Of a stretch of DNA of 64,000 nucleotides, positions 33,693 through 44,864 are shown in pieces. The translations under genes were made by a program, and so were the position numbers. This DNA comes from Cephalotus follicularis (taxonomy: Eukaryota; Streptophyta; Magnoliopsida; Oxalidales; Cephalotaceae): NCBI GenBank assembly GCA_001972305.1, contig BDDD01001969.1, positions 1 to 64,000 on the forward strand, in the 5' to 3' direction. The notes below the pieces were generated by a model. The model searched no databases and was not told where the DNA came from. It worked only from the letters and a program-made list of their open reading frames with translations. How positions within the stretch are numbered: the stretch's first letter is position 1; each line of letters starts with the position of its first letter.

Positions 33693-34893
33693 TTACCGAG
33701 CCATTAATTAATTCATTGGTTTTATTAGCCAATTCCAATTAATTACGGCTTAGCATGCAAGATGAATATCTTATGCACCTTGGACATATTTCTAAAATAT
33801 GTCAATGGTTTTGGCAAGGACAATATTAGTAATGACTTGATCCCAAAGTCACTACTAGGTATTCCTAGGTGTAAAGATTTAAATCTATTTATTACATCAA
33901 TAACCATGCATCCATGGCCTTCAAAAGTCTTGTATTTCATTTCTCCTTTCCTCCATCTCTCCTTGCAAGGTCTTCTTTTACAAAAAGAACATTACATTTT
34001 CGAAAGGAAAAATACATTTATAAATTACAAGGAGAAATTACAAAGGTAAGGAAAAATAAATGGTGCACGCAGGCACCTTATTACAGACCCTTAAAGATAA
34101 TAACTAAATAAAATCCATCCATACATAGAAAACAATAAACTAGGTCAAAGTCCTTTTTCGGGCCATCCATTGTGCATAAGATCTATATTATATCCAATAT
34201 AATAAAATCACAAAACAAATGCCATAAATAATAACCAATTACTCAATTTAATTCAAGGACTGTTAATTGATCAAACTCCCACTGTATCAAGCAATGATAT
34301 TTGATTTTCTAAGTGCCAAAATGTATAAAATCCAATTTTATTAAAAACAGAATTTTTTTTTATAAAATACGTCGACGCTTATCAAAAGCATCGACGTGTT
34401 TTCTGGAAATACTTGAACAAGGCGTCAACGCATAACAGGTGCATCAATGCCTTTCTCAAGAACAGTTGAAAAAGGCGTCGACGTTTATCAACTACATCGA
34501 CGCGTTTTCTGGGAAAACGAACAAGACATCGACGTCTATCAAGAACGTCGACGTGTTCCCTGGGAATATGAACAAGACATCGACGTCTACCAAGAACGTC
34601 GACATCTATGGCCCGCTGGGCAGTTTCTGCACTTCAAAAAATGCAGATATCAATGGTTTAGAGTATGGTATACCATTCTAGCATTCCAAAATGCACTATG
34701 CAAGTTCCAAACATAATTCTAAACACATTAAAACAACATTCCCAGCACCAAAAACACAATGAAATCCAATTTCATGCAATTTTCATTAAGGCACTTTGAA
34801 AATTTAGTTTGATCATAAAACACATCCAATAATTAAACCATTAATCAGTACATCATCTAAGGCATAAATATTCAATCAAGGATGATGTGGGAC
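33693..34893 (-). other. Cop-E untranslated leader with GTCGAC palindrome array
   Basis: No coding signal. At 34368-34610 about nine words such as ACGTCGACGCTT, AACGTCGACGTGTT and GACATCGACGTCTA recur at 20-40 base spacing, close in style to the array in Ath-C. Confidence 0.6.
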
Positions 34894-34905
34894 TCTCTGA
34901 TACCA
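34894..34905 (-). other. primer-binding site of Cop-E (initiator tRNA-Met)
   Basis: TCTCTGATACCA on the plus strand, one base from the right LTR at 34907. Confidence 0.9.
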
Positions 34906-34906
34906 C

Positions 34907-35552
34907 TGATGGAAACGGACAAAACCGAATCCAATGCCATAAATGGACAAAGGTGTAAAGGGTGTAGAATAAAACAAAATATACAATCATGGCAGCGGAA
35001 GAACACCCAATAAAAGAAAACCAATCCATTATGGCACGTCCACAGACCACATGGATCACCACAACATCAACAAAATTGAATTGGTGTCACCATAGCAAAC
35101 TATGGTGACACACAAGCATGGCAAAAGGAAGAAGGACCAAGAATTATACCAGCGGGTGAAGGCTCCTTCTTTATTTGCCGCTACAAGCTTGAGTAGATTC
35201 CCTTTGATGTTCTCCAAGTCTCAGGAACAACAAGCAATCCAACCAGCAATGATAAAGAGTATAAACTCTCACCCTCTCTCACTTAGCTTAGAAAAGGTAA
35301 ATTGATATTGACCAATGAAGTCAATGATCAATCCACCCTAGATAAGCTCTTGCTTGGTGTATCACATATGTAGAGAACACACTCAATCTGCAGAGAGAAA
35401 TTCGAACTCCTTTTGCCCAGCAAAAATACAAGTGATATAGCCATAACAAATTTTAGCACGCATCATATATATAAGGAATAAGATTGTTCCATACAAGATA
35501 AGATATAATATGACAACCCATCTAATGGCTTATCGGGTCACTATATCTAACA
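34907..35552 (-). repeat. right LTR of Cop-E, internally deleted
   Basis: It matches 31092-31608 and then 32186-32314 of the left LTR. The central part, which includes the palindrome array of the left LTR, is absent. It is followed by CCAAG and gag. Confidence 0.85.
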
Positions 35553-36285
35553 CCAAGAATTTCTCACACCTCTCCTCTTGGTCTGCCACCAAAGCCGGAG
35601 CAAAATGAGACAACTCCATAAAGCGGTATTCATACTGGGTCACAGTCATACTCCCCTGATGAAAGTGCAGAAACTCTCTCCTCTTCCCCTTCACGAAGGT
35701 AGCCAGGAAGAAGTATGTACAAAACTCTCTTTTGAAAACATCCCAAGTGATCATAGCAACATTAGTATGCCTAGCTTGAAGAGCTTCCCACCATCGAAGT
35801 TCATTCTTCCTTACCAAGAAGACGGCAAGTCCAACTCGTGAGTCATCGGAAACTCCCATATGTATAAAGAGCATCTCAAGATGATTCAACCATTCCTCTG
35901 CATCCATTGGATCATCCGTTCCCTCAAAAGTTGCAGCACCTAAACATTGCAAACGTTCAACCGGTAAAGCTTGAGGTCGAGAACTACTCAAAGCTTGTGC
36001 TATCATCGTAGCAAACTGCATCCACTCTGCTTGACCACCAGTACCAATTGGAGGAGGTACCTGCGCTGTTGACTGCGCTGCCGGGATCTCAGCTGCCACA
36101 GTCGGTCCGGTCTCTTATTCAACCATCCCAGGGTTAACATGCACACCATGTCTAACATGAGGCTGTTCTTGATCCACATGTGGTGGGGAGGTCTCTCTTC
36201 CTCTACCCTGACCACGCTTTCTGGCTGGAGAGACCCCTTGTCCCCTACCCAATCCACTTCCTCGAGTCTGACGTGGAGGCACCAT
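35553..36285 (-). pseudogene. gag: Gyp-D gag, N-terminal half
   Basis: The ATG at 36285 opens MVPPRQTRGSGLGRGQG, then a basic N-terminus with a TAA near 36115. The capsid follows: QFATMIAQALSSSRPQALPV, then RLQCLGAATFEGTDDPMDAE, RWWEALQARHTNVAMITWDV and QEERCEKFL, a PF03732-type retrotransposon capsid. The reading frame enters Cop-E at 35552 and its continuation is at 31091. Confidence 0.85.
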
Positions 36286-36395
36286 CTACCTTCACTTGCA
36301 AGGTTAGGGCATTACTAACATGTATACTACATGAAATGCAATGTATGCGTACCCCCAAAAGTCTCCAAAGAAAACACAAGGAAACTAAACCAGTC

Positions 36396-36407
36396 TCTCT
36401 GATACCA
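36396..36407 (-). other. primer-binding site of Gyp-D (initiator tRNA-Met)
   Basis: TCTCTGATACCA on the plus strand, seven bases before the right LTR at 36415, a wider gap than in Gyp-B or Cop-E. Confidence 0.85.
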
Positions 36408-36414
36408 AAAAAGT

Positions 36415-39400
36415 TGACACGCCCCATTCCCGAGCACCACTGCCGGAGGACGGCCGTGCAAGGTGGAAGGATCCCTCACCTGGATCCCTAACCAAACCCC
36501 AACAAACAACAAAGGCTAACGCTAAGGCCAGGGCAGGTGTTAAAAACACGCTGCCGAGGAGAGCCGCGCTCCCCAGGACAAATGGACCCAAGGCATAAAA
36601 ACAAGAAAAGCCCGAAGAAACACACGGCAGAGAAGGGACAAAGAAGGAAATGGCAAAACTGTAAATGACCTTTACATAAAACCATTCCCCAAAACTCGCC
36701 GTTTAACTAAAGGGAACACACACAACAACCGCTGCCTAAACGCACCGTTCCACTAAAGGAACATGCGAGGGGAGAGAGCCAGGGCAAAGAACGTAACACA
36801 ACGTCTTGCCTGGGTCCCAGGCAGGGGATGCCAACATCACCCATCACAACATGACGTACCATAAGCCAGGCCTGCACTTCCATCCTAAGACACTCCTTCC
36901 CGGGATGAACCATCCTTGGGCATGTCCTCATTGGACGACTAACCTTGGACATGTCCTCCCCGGGCATGTCCTCCCAGGGCATGACCCACACAAACAAGGG
37001 TATGCCCGGGCACGAGAAAACGACAACGCTTAAAACAAGCTAAGCCTGGGATCAACACAAGGACCCGGGGACAAACTCCAAGCGTTGGGACCACTACCCG
37101 GGGTCCCCCAAATGCTCAACTTACACTAAGGAGATAGAATCTCACCCCGGCCAGGTGCCCAGGTGATCCACCAGGGCTCACCCACCAAAACATCTTTAGG
37201 GACCGAGCTGGTCCGAGGTCAAGAGGTCGGGCAATACTAAGGAAAACTGCTTACGCCCACTTAACGCCTACGGCATGCCCGAGGACAACACCCGGGGATG
37301 GCACCAGACCCCAGCTTAGGGTCAACCAACCCGAGCTATGAAGTCAACCTAAGGTTTGACAAACCACGAACACTGCCACCCCTCCCACGGCATCTCAGCA
37401 TAGGTGCCACGCACAAAAGGGCCCGGGGAGAAACACTTAAGTTTCACCAAGGCCAGGGCTGGGAAAATAGCTCAAACAAGAAAGGTATATGAAACAAGTG
37501 AATTATATACACGGTTCCGGGCAAAATGCCAAGGACCCACATCATCCAAAAATCATATACATGATTACAAAAAAGAAGATTTACAGTACATAGACATCAA
37601 GAAGTCTATACAAAAACCCCATGAATGTCCCCAAATGCATGAAGGTGCCCGTGGCGGAGGATCCATCCTAAGGTGCTGCATCAGCGTCTACTTCTTTCAA
37701 CTCGCTGTCCTTAGTGGATCTCAAGAACACAGTTGCCCCGCTTCCCCTACATACAAAACTGAGAGGGGATTAGTCCAACTGACTAGTGAGTAAGATCAAG
37801 GAATATCCTGGGCACACAAAACTGAGAGGGGATTAGTCCAACTGACTAGTGAGTAAGATCAAGGAATATCCTCGGCAACCCACTTCCACCGGGATTCCAA
37901 GAGTCAAGGTAAACGTGCCCTGTCCCAACTGGGCCAAAGGACAACCCACACCCCTTGCTCAACAAAACAAGGCGGAGGTGAAAAGATACAAGGATATCAA
38001 TAAAAGGAAAAGCCCGGGGAGATGTCAGAGCTACCAACTCAATGACTGACCTCAAGGGAAGAAGATAAACAACAGTTTATATGTCAAAACATGCCAGGGA
38101 TCCAAGGATCAAGAAAAGATCAACTCTAAGGATCAAAAAATAGCAAGGGGACTACTGGTACAGTATCAATCACAAGCACATTCCACACACGCACATGCAC
38201 ACATCAAACTCACACACTTCCATAGCCGGAACCACCTCGGCAGCATAAATAACAACTTCGTTAAATCCATCAACGCGGTCATGGGCTACAGGACTGTACA
38301 CATCCCTCATATACGCATATAGATACCCACTTCCAGAGCACCGCATGAATATCGATAGAAGGGCAATGCAAGCACTCCTCCCCCCACAATCACACGTTAG
38401 CGCACCTCACTACATGAACATCGATCGAGGGGTTACGCAAGCCCACCCCCGTCGGCAATCACGAGCTCAGCACTACACTAGGTGAACCTCGATCGAGGCG
38501 CTACCTCGTAGGCAATCACATAGCGTTAGTATCATCCAAAGGACCCGTGAATCACCGCTCAGCACGTCCCTTGATGCGAATGACATAGGAGAACATCGGC
38601 TAAGAGGTAAGTGTATCACCACTTAGACCATCTTCGGCTGGCAATCTCTCACATAACCAAGTAACCAGCAACCAGTAACCAGTACCCGAGGACAACAACA
38701 CATGATATCAAATAAGGCATGAAAACTTAAACAGAAAGGGGAAACAACAAGTTCAACCCAGGCATTGAGCCCTCAGCTTCAAAACAACAGTATTCATATG
38801 CAATATCAACAAGATGACTGGAGAAGAAATCCTAGTCAAAGATAATATCATGGAAAGGCATATAAACAATAAACTCTCAGTTATCAATTGATAGAAGAAG
38901 AACATCCCACTCACTAGTCCAGTAGCTTCCTCAGCTAACTTCCTCGTTGTGCGGACTCCGTGCCTAGATCTTCCTCTACAAGATCAACACACAACAATGT
39001 TTAGCTACCACGAACAACATCTCTGAATCTATGCATGAACCACATACATCCATGAAAACCAAGGCGAAGCTCTTTCTCGGCCTCAAGGATCATGCCTGCA
39101 TCAACCATGCAACACACCAAAACGTATTGAGGAGAACAGGCACCTGCTAGATGCGGAGACGGTAAAGAAATTCCCAACCTCAACCAGTGATCAAAGCTTC
39201 AGAAGAAAGACAAACAAGAAAGATGAAAGATGAAAGCTCACTCTCCCAAAGCTTCTTCAGGCGTGAGATTATGTATATGACATCTGTCGAAGTCAACTGT
39301 CAAGCTTCGTAAGCAAGCTTTGCATATATCCCTACACCAACTAAATATCTCTCATCTCTTGACCATTACCACCATTGGGCCTCCACCAAGCCCAAGCTAA

Positions 39401-39507
39401 ACCATCACTATCCAAGAAAAGAGCCCAAGCCAACCACAACCAAGGGGAAATTTTTTTTCCCCCAAGCCCAAACATCAATTTACCCGAAATTAATGCGGGT
39501 CGTTACA
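36415..39507 (-). repeat. right LTR of Gyp-D
   Basis: 3093 bases, matching 24001-27005. The extra length includes a tandem copy of about 53 bases at 37757-37865 (AACTGAGAGGGGATTAGTCC ... AAGGAATATCCT), which is single in the left LTR, and GATCGAGG insertions near 38420 and 38490. Confidence 0.9.
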
Positions 39508-40522
39508 TCTATCCGGGCCTTGCCCACTATCCACCACAATATCCGTGGTCTGCCACCATACCAGGAAAAACACACATCTATCCAGGTCTTGGCTGCTAAT
39601 ATCTATCTGGACCTCGTCCGCTAGTATCTATCCGGGCATTACCCGCCAGTATCTATCCGAGCCTCAGGTCGTTATCCACCACGCAATCCGTACAACCAGA
39701 GGAAACCAAGAAGGAAAACCGCACAATTTTGTGCACCCCTCATAACAGAGGTAAACCAAGGTATAAGGGGAGAATCATCAACAAGGGTAACAACACATCC
39801 GAAGACGAAAATACACCATCCTGAGGACCCACTGAGCTCTCAAGCTTATCCCAGATCAAGAACACAAATACATAAGATAACCGGGAGCCAAATCCCCAAG
39901 GAAAACATTCAACCAGAGGACAGTAACAGGCACACATAAATATCAAATAAAAGAAAGAGGAGAATGCCCCACTCACAGAAACACCCCACACGCTATTGCC
40001 GACCAACCCCGAGATGCTCCGTCTCAGCAACGAGACCGTCGTCTGCAAAACTAACATGAATCAACCCAGGAAGACACGCAAACACATACATAAACATAAT
40101 ATAACCAGCCAAACCAGGCCATCATCCTCTTCCTCGGCCCGAGAATAACATACCACCATGCCCTTACCGAGACCAGAGAAGGTAGGAGCTCACCTCCAAA
40201 GCTCAAAAGCAAGACAAGATTTCAACGCTCGGCGAAGAAGAAGAAGAAGAAGACAAGAGCTCTCCCTTTTTTTCTCTTTCTCCAAAAACCAAACTCACTT
40301 ACCTAGAAGAACTACCAACTCCAACAATTCTTATCCCAACGCAACCTTGGGAACAACAAGCTTCCTCAAGAAGCTAACCATTAAATCAATATAATAACCC
40401 AAACCATCTCTGTCCACATGTTTTAATTAAGCCACTAACCACACAAAGTCACTTAGGTCCATTCCAAGAACCAAACAAAGCCTTAAGTTATAATCCTCTA
40501 AAAATAGGTACGGGGTATTACA
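39508..40522 (-). repeat. right LTR of Gyp-B, piece 3
   Basis: It continues the LTR after Gyp-D and ends GGGTATTACA, followed by target duplication GAGAT (40523-40527). Confidence 0.9.
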
Positions 40523-40527
40523 GAGAT

Positions 40528-42242
40528 AAAGTCCTACAAGCCAGTGCTGAGCTTAAATTTATTATATATTGTATAAACGATTTATAAATTCAATAAAGAT
40601 GTTTATGTTTTATCAATGGCTATGAGTTTGTTTCATTAATACATGCTTAATTAATTGTAAATGAATATCCTGAAATAAAGTTAGAGAATCGAGTTGATGT
40701 AAGAATTAGAATCTCGGTATACTTTATTTCAAATCTTCCTGGTCGTAGGATTGACACTCAGGGCATGATCAATCCAGATAGACCAGCACGTACTGTCAGA
40801 TTGGTAAGCAAAGGGTGACTGATCTCACACTCATTTGCATGGATGATGCTATGACAACTACGTGGGTGCTCGTTTAACGAGTTCACTGAAGGTAACTTTT
40901 GATAGAATATCTATATGGAGTTTTACTTACATGTCAGACAGAATTCTAGTTTTACAGCAGTGCATATGGTCCTTGGACATGAGTCATCACTGGATGTCTT
41001 GTGCATAAGGTGCTGTGTTTTGATGATGCTTAAATACATATTCTATGAAGTGTATACAGGCATTAGTTGGACATGATACGCTTATCTATGGAGGCATGTG
41101 AACTGGCAACAATGAATCCATTGCTTCTAGTAAAAGAAGATTATGCTCAGGATGATTTTCGTTAGCGATTAAGCGCCTAGCCAGGCTAGCCACGATTTCA
41201 AGAGTGTGATATCATCGGTTAGATATTAGAGTGGCACCTCTAATATTATTTAGGCTAATGAAAGATAGTCACGATGTTAAAGATTTAATTATTGGGGTCT
41301 GACATAATCCGTGTCCTAGATTTAATCTAATCATTGTCAATGGAGGGACTATACGTGCATGTACCTGTAAATAGTGGTTCACAAATTATTCATATTACTT
41401 GTGGGTCGTTATGCATTTCTAGATGTTGATGTCGACCAATAGGATGCCCGAGATTAAACTGATAAATTAATTTTGGAAGAAAAGAATTAAAAGAGTTTTA
41501 ATTCGATATGTCCAAGAAAATATTTCTTATGTGATAATAAATATTTAATTGAATAATTGCGAGTGTCATGTTTTAATCCTACGACCAGTATAACAGTGAA
41601 CCCATAGGGTCATACACAATTTGAGCTGATATTTCAAACACGATTATGAGAGGAAAATTAGGATAATGATTTTCTAATTATAATTAATGAGATTAATTAT
41701 CCTTAATGAGATTATGGTAAATTAGAGATCTAGAAGGAATAGGAGACTTCTCCTAGAAGCAAAAGAATTTGTGTTCTAATATGATTGTCTAGAAACAACT
41801 ATATATAGAGCACACCCCCCCCCTATTATGTACATGTTTTTGTGTTCTTTTGGACTCTTCTCTCTCTTCTCTCTCAAGAACACAATCAAGAATTGAAGGT
41901 TTGAGAAATCGGGTGTTGGAAATTGAAGCCTTGTGTGGATACCTTGGAGGCCTTCTACACTTGGAGGTTAAAACCGTTTCATAGAAACAAGGAACTTGCG
42001 CTTTTGGAAGCAAGAAGACTCAAAGGAAGAAGGAAGGAGCCGCTCCATTAATATGAGTAATTCTGCCTGCTTCTCCGTATTGATTTATATATATATATAT
42101 ATATCTAATTGTATATGTATGCTCAAAAGATCATGCGTATGAATCATATGGCTGGATATTCATGAGATGATAACACAATATATATATTAGGGTTTTATGC
42201 ATCTAGATATTTTATTGGTTAAATCGCCATAAGGTTCCAACA
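40528..42242 (+). repeat. 3' LTR of Cop-A, main part
   Basis: About 1.7 kb without coding content, ending AAGGTTCCAACA. A TATA box TATATATAG lies at about 41801, 20 bases before a C-run, followed by a pyrimidine-rich transcript-start-like region. A TA microsatellite lies at about 42087-42106. Confidence 0.85.
41801..41809 (+). promoter_or_regulatory. TATA box of the Cop-A LTR promoter
   Basis: TATATATAG in an AT-poor pocket near the LTR centre, positioned as expected for U3/R in a Copia LTR. Inferred from sequence only. Confidence 0.55.
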
Positions 42243-42506
42243 AAATATACCTCAGTCGACACTTGTTGTTAGGGCCCGAGCGCACAATCTTACGATGAAG
42301 TTCCCTGCATTGCAGGAATTGCGACTGAAGGAAAATGTAGGAATCCACAACTGATTCCTTCTTCAAGGATCGAAGATCATGAACCCTATGCTTAAAAAGC
42401 TCTATCCCATATTTCCTTTTGTGAAAAGGAAGAAATTAAAATAGTCACACGATTGAAGGTGATAAAAATAAGAGAAGACATCAGTCAATTTCATTCACAC
42501 TTTTGG

Positions 42507-42938
42507 TGTGACACCCCACTTAAGAATCGGCAAGAGGAATGGGCTATCGATGAGATGAAGCCATCCTGAGGAAAGAGCTATATGAAGCCATCCTAATGAA
42601 AGAGCTCTCCATGAGATGGAGCCGCCCTTGTGATAGGAATGAACCGGATCCATCAAAAAGGGGGAAAAGTATGGTTGTGCTATATAAGAAATGATCCTTG
42701 AACCTAATTACATGAGGAGCCTTTTGATGGATTGGCTGAGGAGTTAGTGGAAACTCCAAGGTTAAGTGTGCTGCGCTCAGGGCACCAGGATGGGTGACCT
42801 CGTGGGAAGTCTAACCAATCCATCAAGTAGGACAAAACTATGATAGACCATGTGGAAACACAGATGTATGGGCACTGTATGTTCTGCGTGGGACAAAAGC
42901 GGACAATTTCTCATGTGGTTAAAGATTGGGTCATTACA
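42507..42938 (+). mobile_element. Cassandra-like TRIM solo LTR with 5S rRNA-derived promoter
   Basis: It starts TGTGACACCCCACTTAAG and ends GGGTCATTACA, flanked by TTGG on both sides (42503-42506, 42939-42942). There is no primer-binding site or second LTR, so it is a solo LTR of 432 bases. The 5S-like block is annotated separately. It sits inside the PMD pseudogene. Confidence 0.8.
42751..42812 (+). promoter_or_regulatory. 5S rRNA-like internal RNA polymerase III promoter in the Cassandra-like LTR
   Basis: AACTCCAAGGTTAAGTGTGCT corresponds to the box A region of plant 5S rRNA. CCAGGATGGGTGACCTCGTG followed by GGAAGTC corresponds to box C. The order and spacing match 5S rRNA; the 5' half of a 5S gene is absent, so this is not a genuine 5S gene. 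Confidence 0.8.
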
Positions 42939-44044
42939 TTGGGTGTTTTAGCAAACAACTCCCCGTAACATTGAAATGAATCATGGGATACAAAATCCAG
43001 AACACTTTGGGAACCAAGCTGTGGAAAGTAGGCATACAACCATAATTGTAAAATCCACAAAGGACCACCACAGGTAATTGAGTTCACTTCTCTTTGCCTC
43101 TCTAGTTGTTTGGTCATTTCATAAAGTGATCTGTACATAATAGAAAGAATGAAAGGACCAAGTCCTAAAATAGTTCCTTTGACAAAATCTTGGGCAATTA
43201 AAAAAAATTCCCCAGTCACATGCCTAATGGCAATGTAGATGTAGAATACAAACTTGCAAAGCCAATATTGAATAAATTCTATGAACTCAATATCATCGAC
43301 TTTACCCCTAGTTTTTTGGAAGTTTTGAAGAAAGATGCCATAAGTTTTTTGGTTTTTGCTTAAAGCTGGGAAAGCAATAGGATCAGTAATTTCCATGAGC
43401 CCATGAATGGGTTGACTAGAGGCATTGACCCCTAGAAGAGCTACAACATCACAACAAGATATTGACATGGAACTACGAGGAAAGTAGAAGATATTGTACC
43501 AAACATGATGGCACATCCAATCAGGCCACCATCAAGAGATGGGGGCTTTAGAAAATTGAAAAAGGGTCATGATACCTAAAGCGTCTAAGTCATGCCCTTT
43601 TTCTTGTTCCATTCTAATCAGCCACTCATTAAAGGGGAGACCTACTTTGGGCAAACCCTTGAAAGGGTCAGCATATTCAAAAACTTTTACATGGGTAGGT
43701 TGATACACGGGAAGGGCCTCATCAGGTGCCAGTAGAAGCCAAGTTTCAAGATTTTCTTGTGGAAGTTCATGACAAATCTGACCAAGAACAGGTGTAGGAA
43801 ATCTAGAGTCTTCAATCATGAAGCTAAAATTTACCTCATTATTGGGGAGAGACTTGACAACATTAATCCGCTCAACACCTGAGAATTACATTGGGTCAAT
43901 CAAAACAGTCGGATCATAGTCTGAAATAGTTCGGTAATCGGTTTTTTAACCTTCAGATAAAGATGGATTCTCCGAAGTAAAATCATCATCACCTCGTCCT
44001 ATTGATGATCGGGAAGATTGAGGGAGATTGGAGGAGCTTGCCAT

Positions 44045-44470
44045 TCCCGCGAAATCTCAAATACAAAAGAAACCCTAGAAATTTTAAGAGAGAGGAAGAC
44101 ATAAAGAAAATGGGATACTTTCCCAGATAAGTGGGGTTTTAAATGATAACTCGTGGACTTGAAATTTGAAAAACATCTACAAATTAAATGAAAAAGGAAC
44201 AACAGCGCCAAAATTCTCTCTTCCCTTTTAACGTGTCATTTCAGGGTTATTGCTTAGGAGAATTTTGTTTTAAATAAATGTCTGGTGGAGACAAGATAAG
44301 GTTCAAATGAGAGTTTGGGTACTTATCACATTACATTTAATAATTAATTAACTATAATGTGGGGGGTATTGTTTCCCCCCAAATTTTATCAATTGTGTCT
44401 AGTATTCCTAGAGCCAGGAAGTTGAGCTGATTGGTTAAGAAGCCTTTTGGGAAGAGATAAAATTCCAACA
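44045..44470. other. non-coding flank between the PMD pseudogene and the CACTA region
   Basis: No terminal repeat or coding signal. The part just above 44044 is the likely 5' flank of the PMD gene. Confidence 0.4.
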
Positions 44471-44864
44471 AATAAATAGGCCAACCAGAGGTACGAGGAA
44501 CAAGTCTTGGAAGGATGCACTTGACTTGCTAGTGGTCAATTCCAGCTGAAGGGTCGAGCCAGGACTTTGGAATTTGGAGTGAGCAGGAATTTGAGTTTCA
44601 ATGCTGTGTTACACTTCGAAATTGGTCTATGAAACACTACAAAAAAAAACAGGCCTTTTGAAACGAAAATAAATAGGCCAACCAGAGGTACGAGGAACAA
44701 GTCTTGGAAGGATACACTTGACTTGCTAGTGGTCAATTCCAACTGAATGGTCGAGCCAGGACTTTGGAATTTGGAGTTAGCAGGAATTTGAGTTTCAATG
44801 ATGTGTTACACTTTGAAATTGGCCTATGAAACACTACAAAAAAAAAAGTCCTTTTGAAACGGAT
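44471..44864. repeat. 197-base tandem duplication including a CACTA tip
   Basis: 44471-44667 and 44668-44864 are two copies starting AATAAATAGGCCAACCAGAG. Each copy runs through flanking DNA into CACTACAAAAAAA and the first CCTTTTGAAACG bases of the CACTA element. Only the second copy leads into a full element. Confidence 0.85.

Larger units (their letters stand above)
31092..35552 (-). mobile_element. Cop-E: rearranged Copia element inside Gyp-D gag
   Basis: It starts TGATGGAAACGG and ends ATATCTAACA, with target duplication CCAAG at 31087-31091 and 35553-35557. The left LTR is full (31092-32314). The right LTR (34907-35552) lacks about 577 central bases. Between them are a second copy of Gyp-D gag (32315-33147), a short Copia RNase H piece and the Copia leader with its primer site. 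Copia gag, protease, integrase and most of reverse transcriptase are missing. Confidence 0.85.
24001..39507 (-). mobile_element. Gyp-D: full-length Ty3/Gypsy (chromovirus-type) element in the Gyp-B LTR
   Basis: The LTR termini are TGACACG and GTCGTTACA; the left LTR is 3005 bases and the right 3093. The minus orientation is shown by the primer site at 36396-36407 and the polypurine tract at 27006-27018. The left flank ends GTATC, but the right flank keeps only TC before the Gyp-B LTR resumes, so the target duplication is eroded. All Gypsy domains are present but broken. Cop-E lies inside gag. Confidence 0.88.
14446..40522 (-). mobile_element. Gyp-B: gag-only Ty3/Gypsy element in the Cop-A 3' LTR
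   Basis: The termini are TGTGACGACCC and GGGTATTACA, flanked by GAGAT on both sides. The minus orientation is shown by the primer-binding site next to the right LTR and the polypurine tract next to the left LTR. The internal region is only 1605 bases and codes gag alone. The right LTR is split by Ath-C and Gyp-D; its pieces (18500-19197, 23272-24000, 39508-40522) sum to about 2.44 kb, matching the 2449-base left LTR. Confidence 0.9.
8873..42242 (+). mobile_element. Cop-A: Ty1/Copia retrotransposon, interrupted by the nested stack
   Basis: The order gag, protease, integrase, reverse transcriptase, RNase H marks Ty1/Copia. The 5' LTR is truncated to 41 bases (8873-8913). The 3' LTR starts at 14436, is split by Gyp-B after 10 bases, and resumes at 40528, ending TTCCAACA at 42242. 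Both LTR ends share AAATCGCCATAAGGTTCCAA. Because the 5' LTR start is lost, the target duplication cannot be tested. Cop-A is the oldest insertion of the stack. Confidence 0.9.
42243..44044 (-). pseudogene. plant mobile domain (PMD, MAIN-like) protein, split and stopped
   Basis: The ATG at 44044 opens MASSSNLPQSSRSSIGRGDD. In-frame stops fall near 43948, 43888 and 43528. The PMD (PF10536) pattern is clear: SISCCDVVALLGV, EFIEFIQYWLCKFVFYIY, GPFILSIMYRSLYEM and GPLWILQLWLYAYFPQLG. The reading frame is cut by the Cassandra-like LTR at 42938 and resumes left of 42507 (DVFSYFYHL), with further stops, to the Cop-A boundary. PMD proteins are both transposon cargo and, in the MAIN family, host factors in meristem maintenance and silencing. 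Which origin applies here is unknown. Confidence 0.75.

Noticed and set aside
42751-42812. Possible genuine 5S rRNA gene
   Set aside because: Only the 3' half-like part with boxes A and C is present, inside TG...CA ends with a target duplication; it fits a Cassandra-like LTR.
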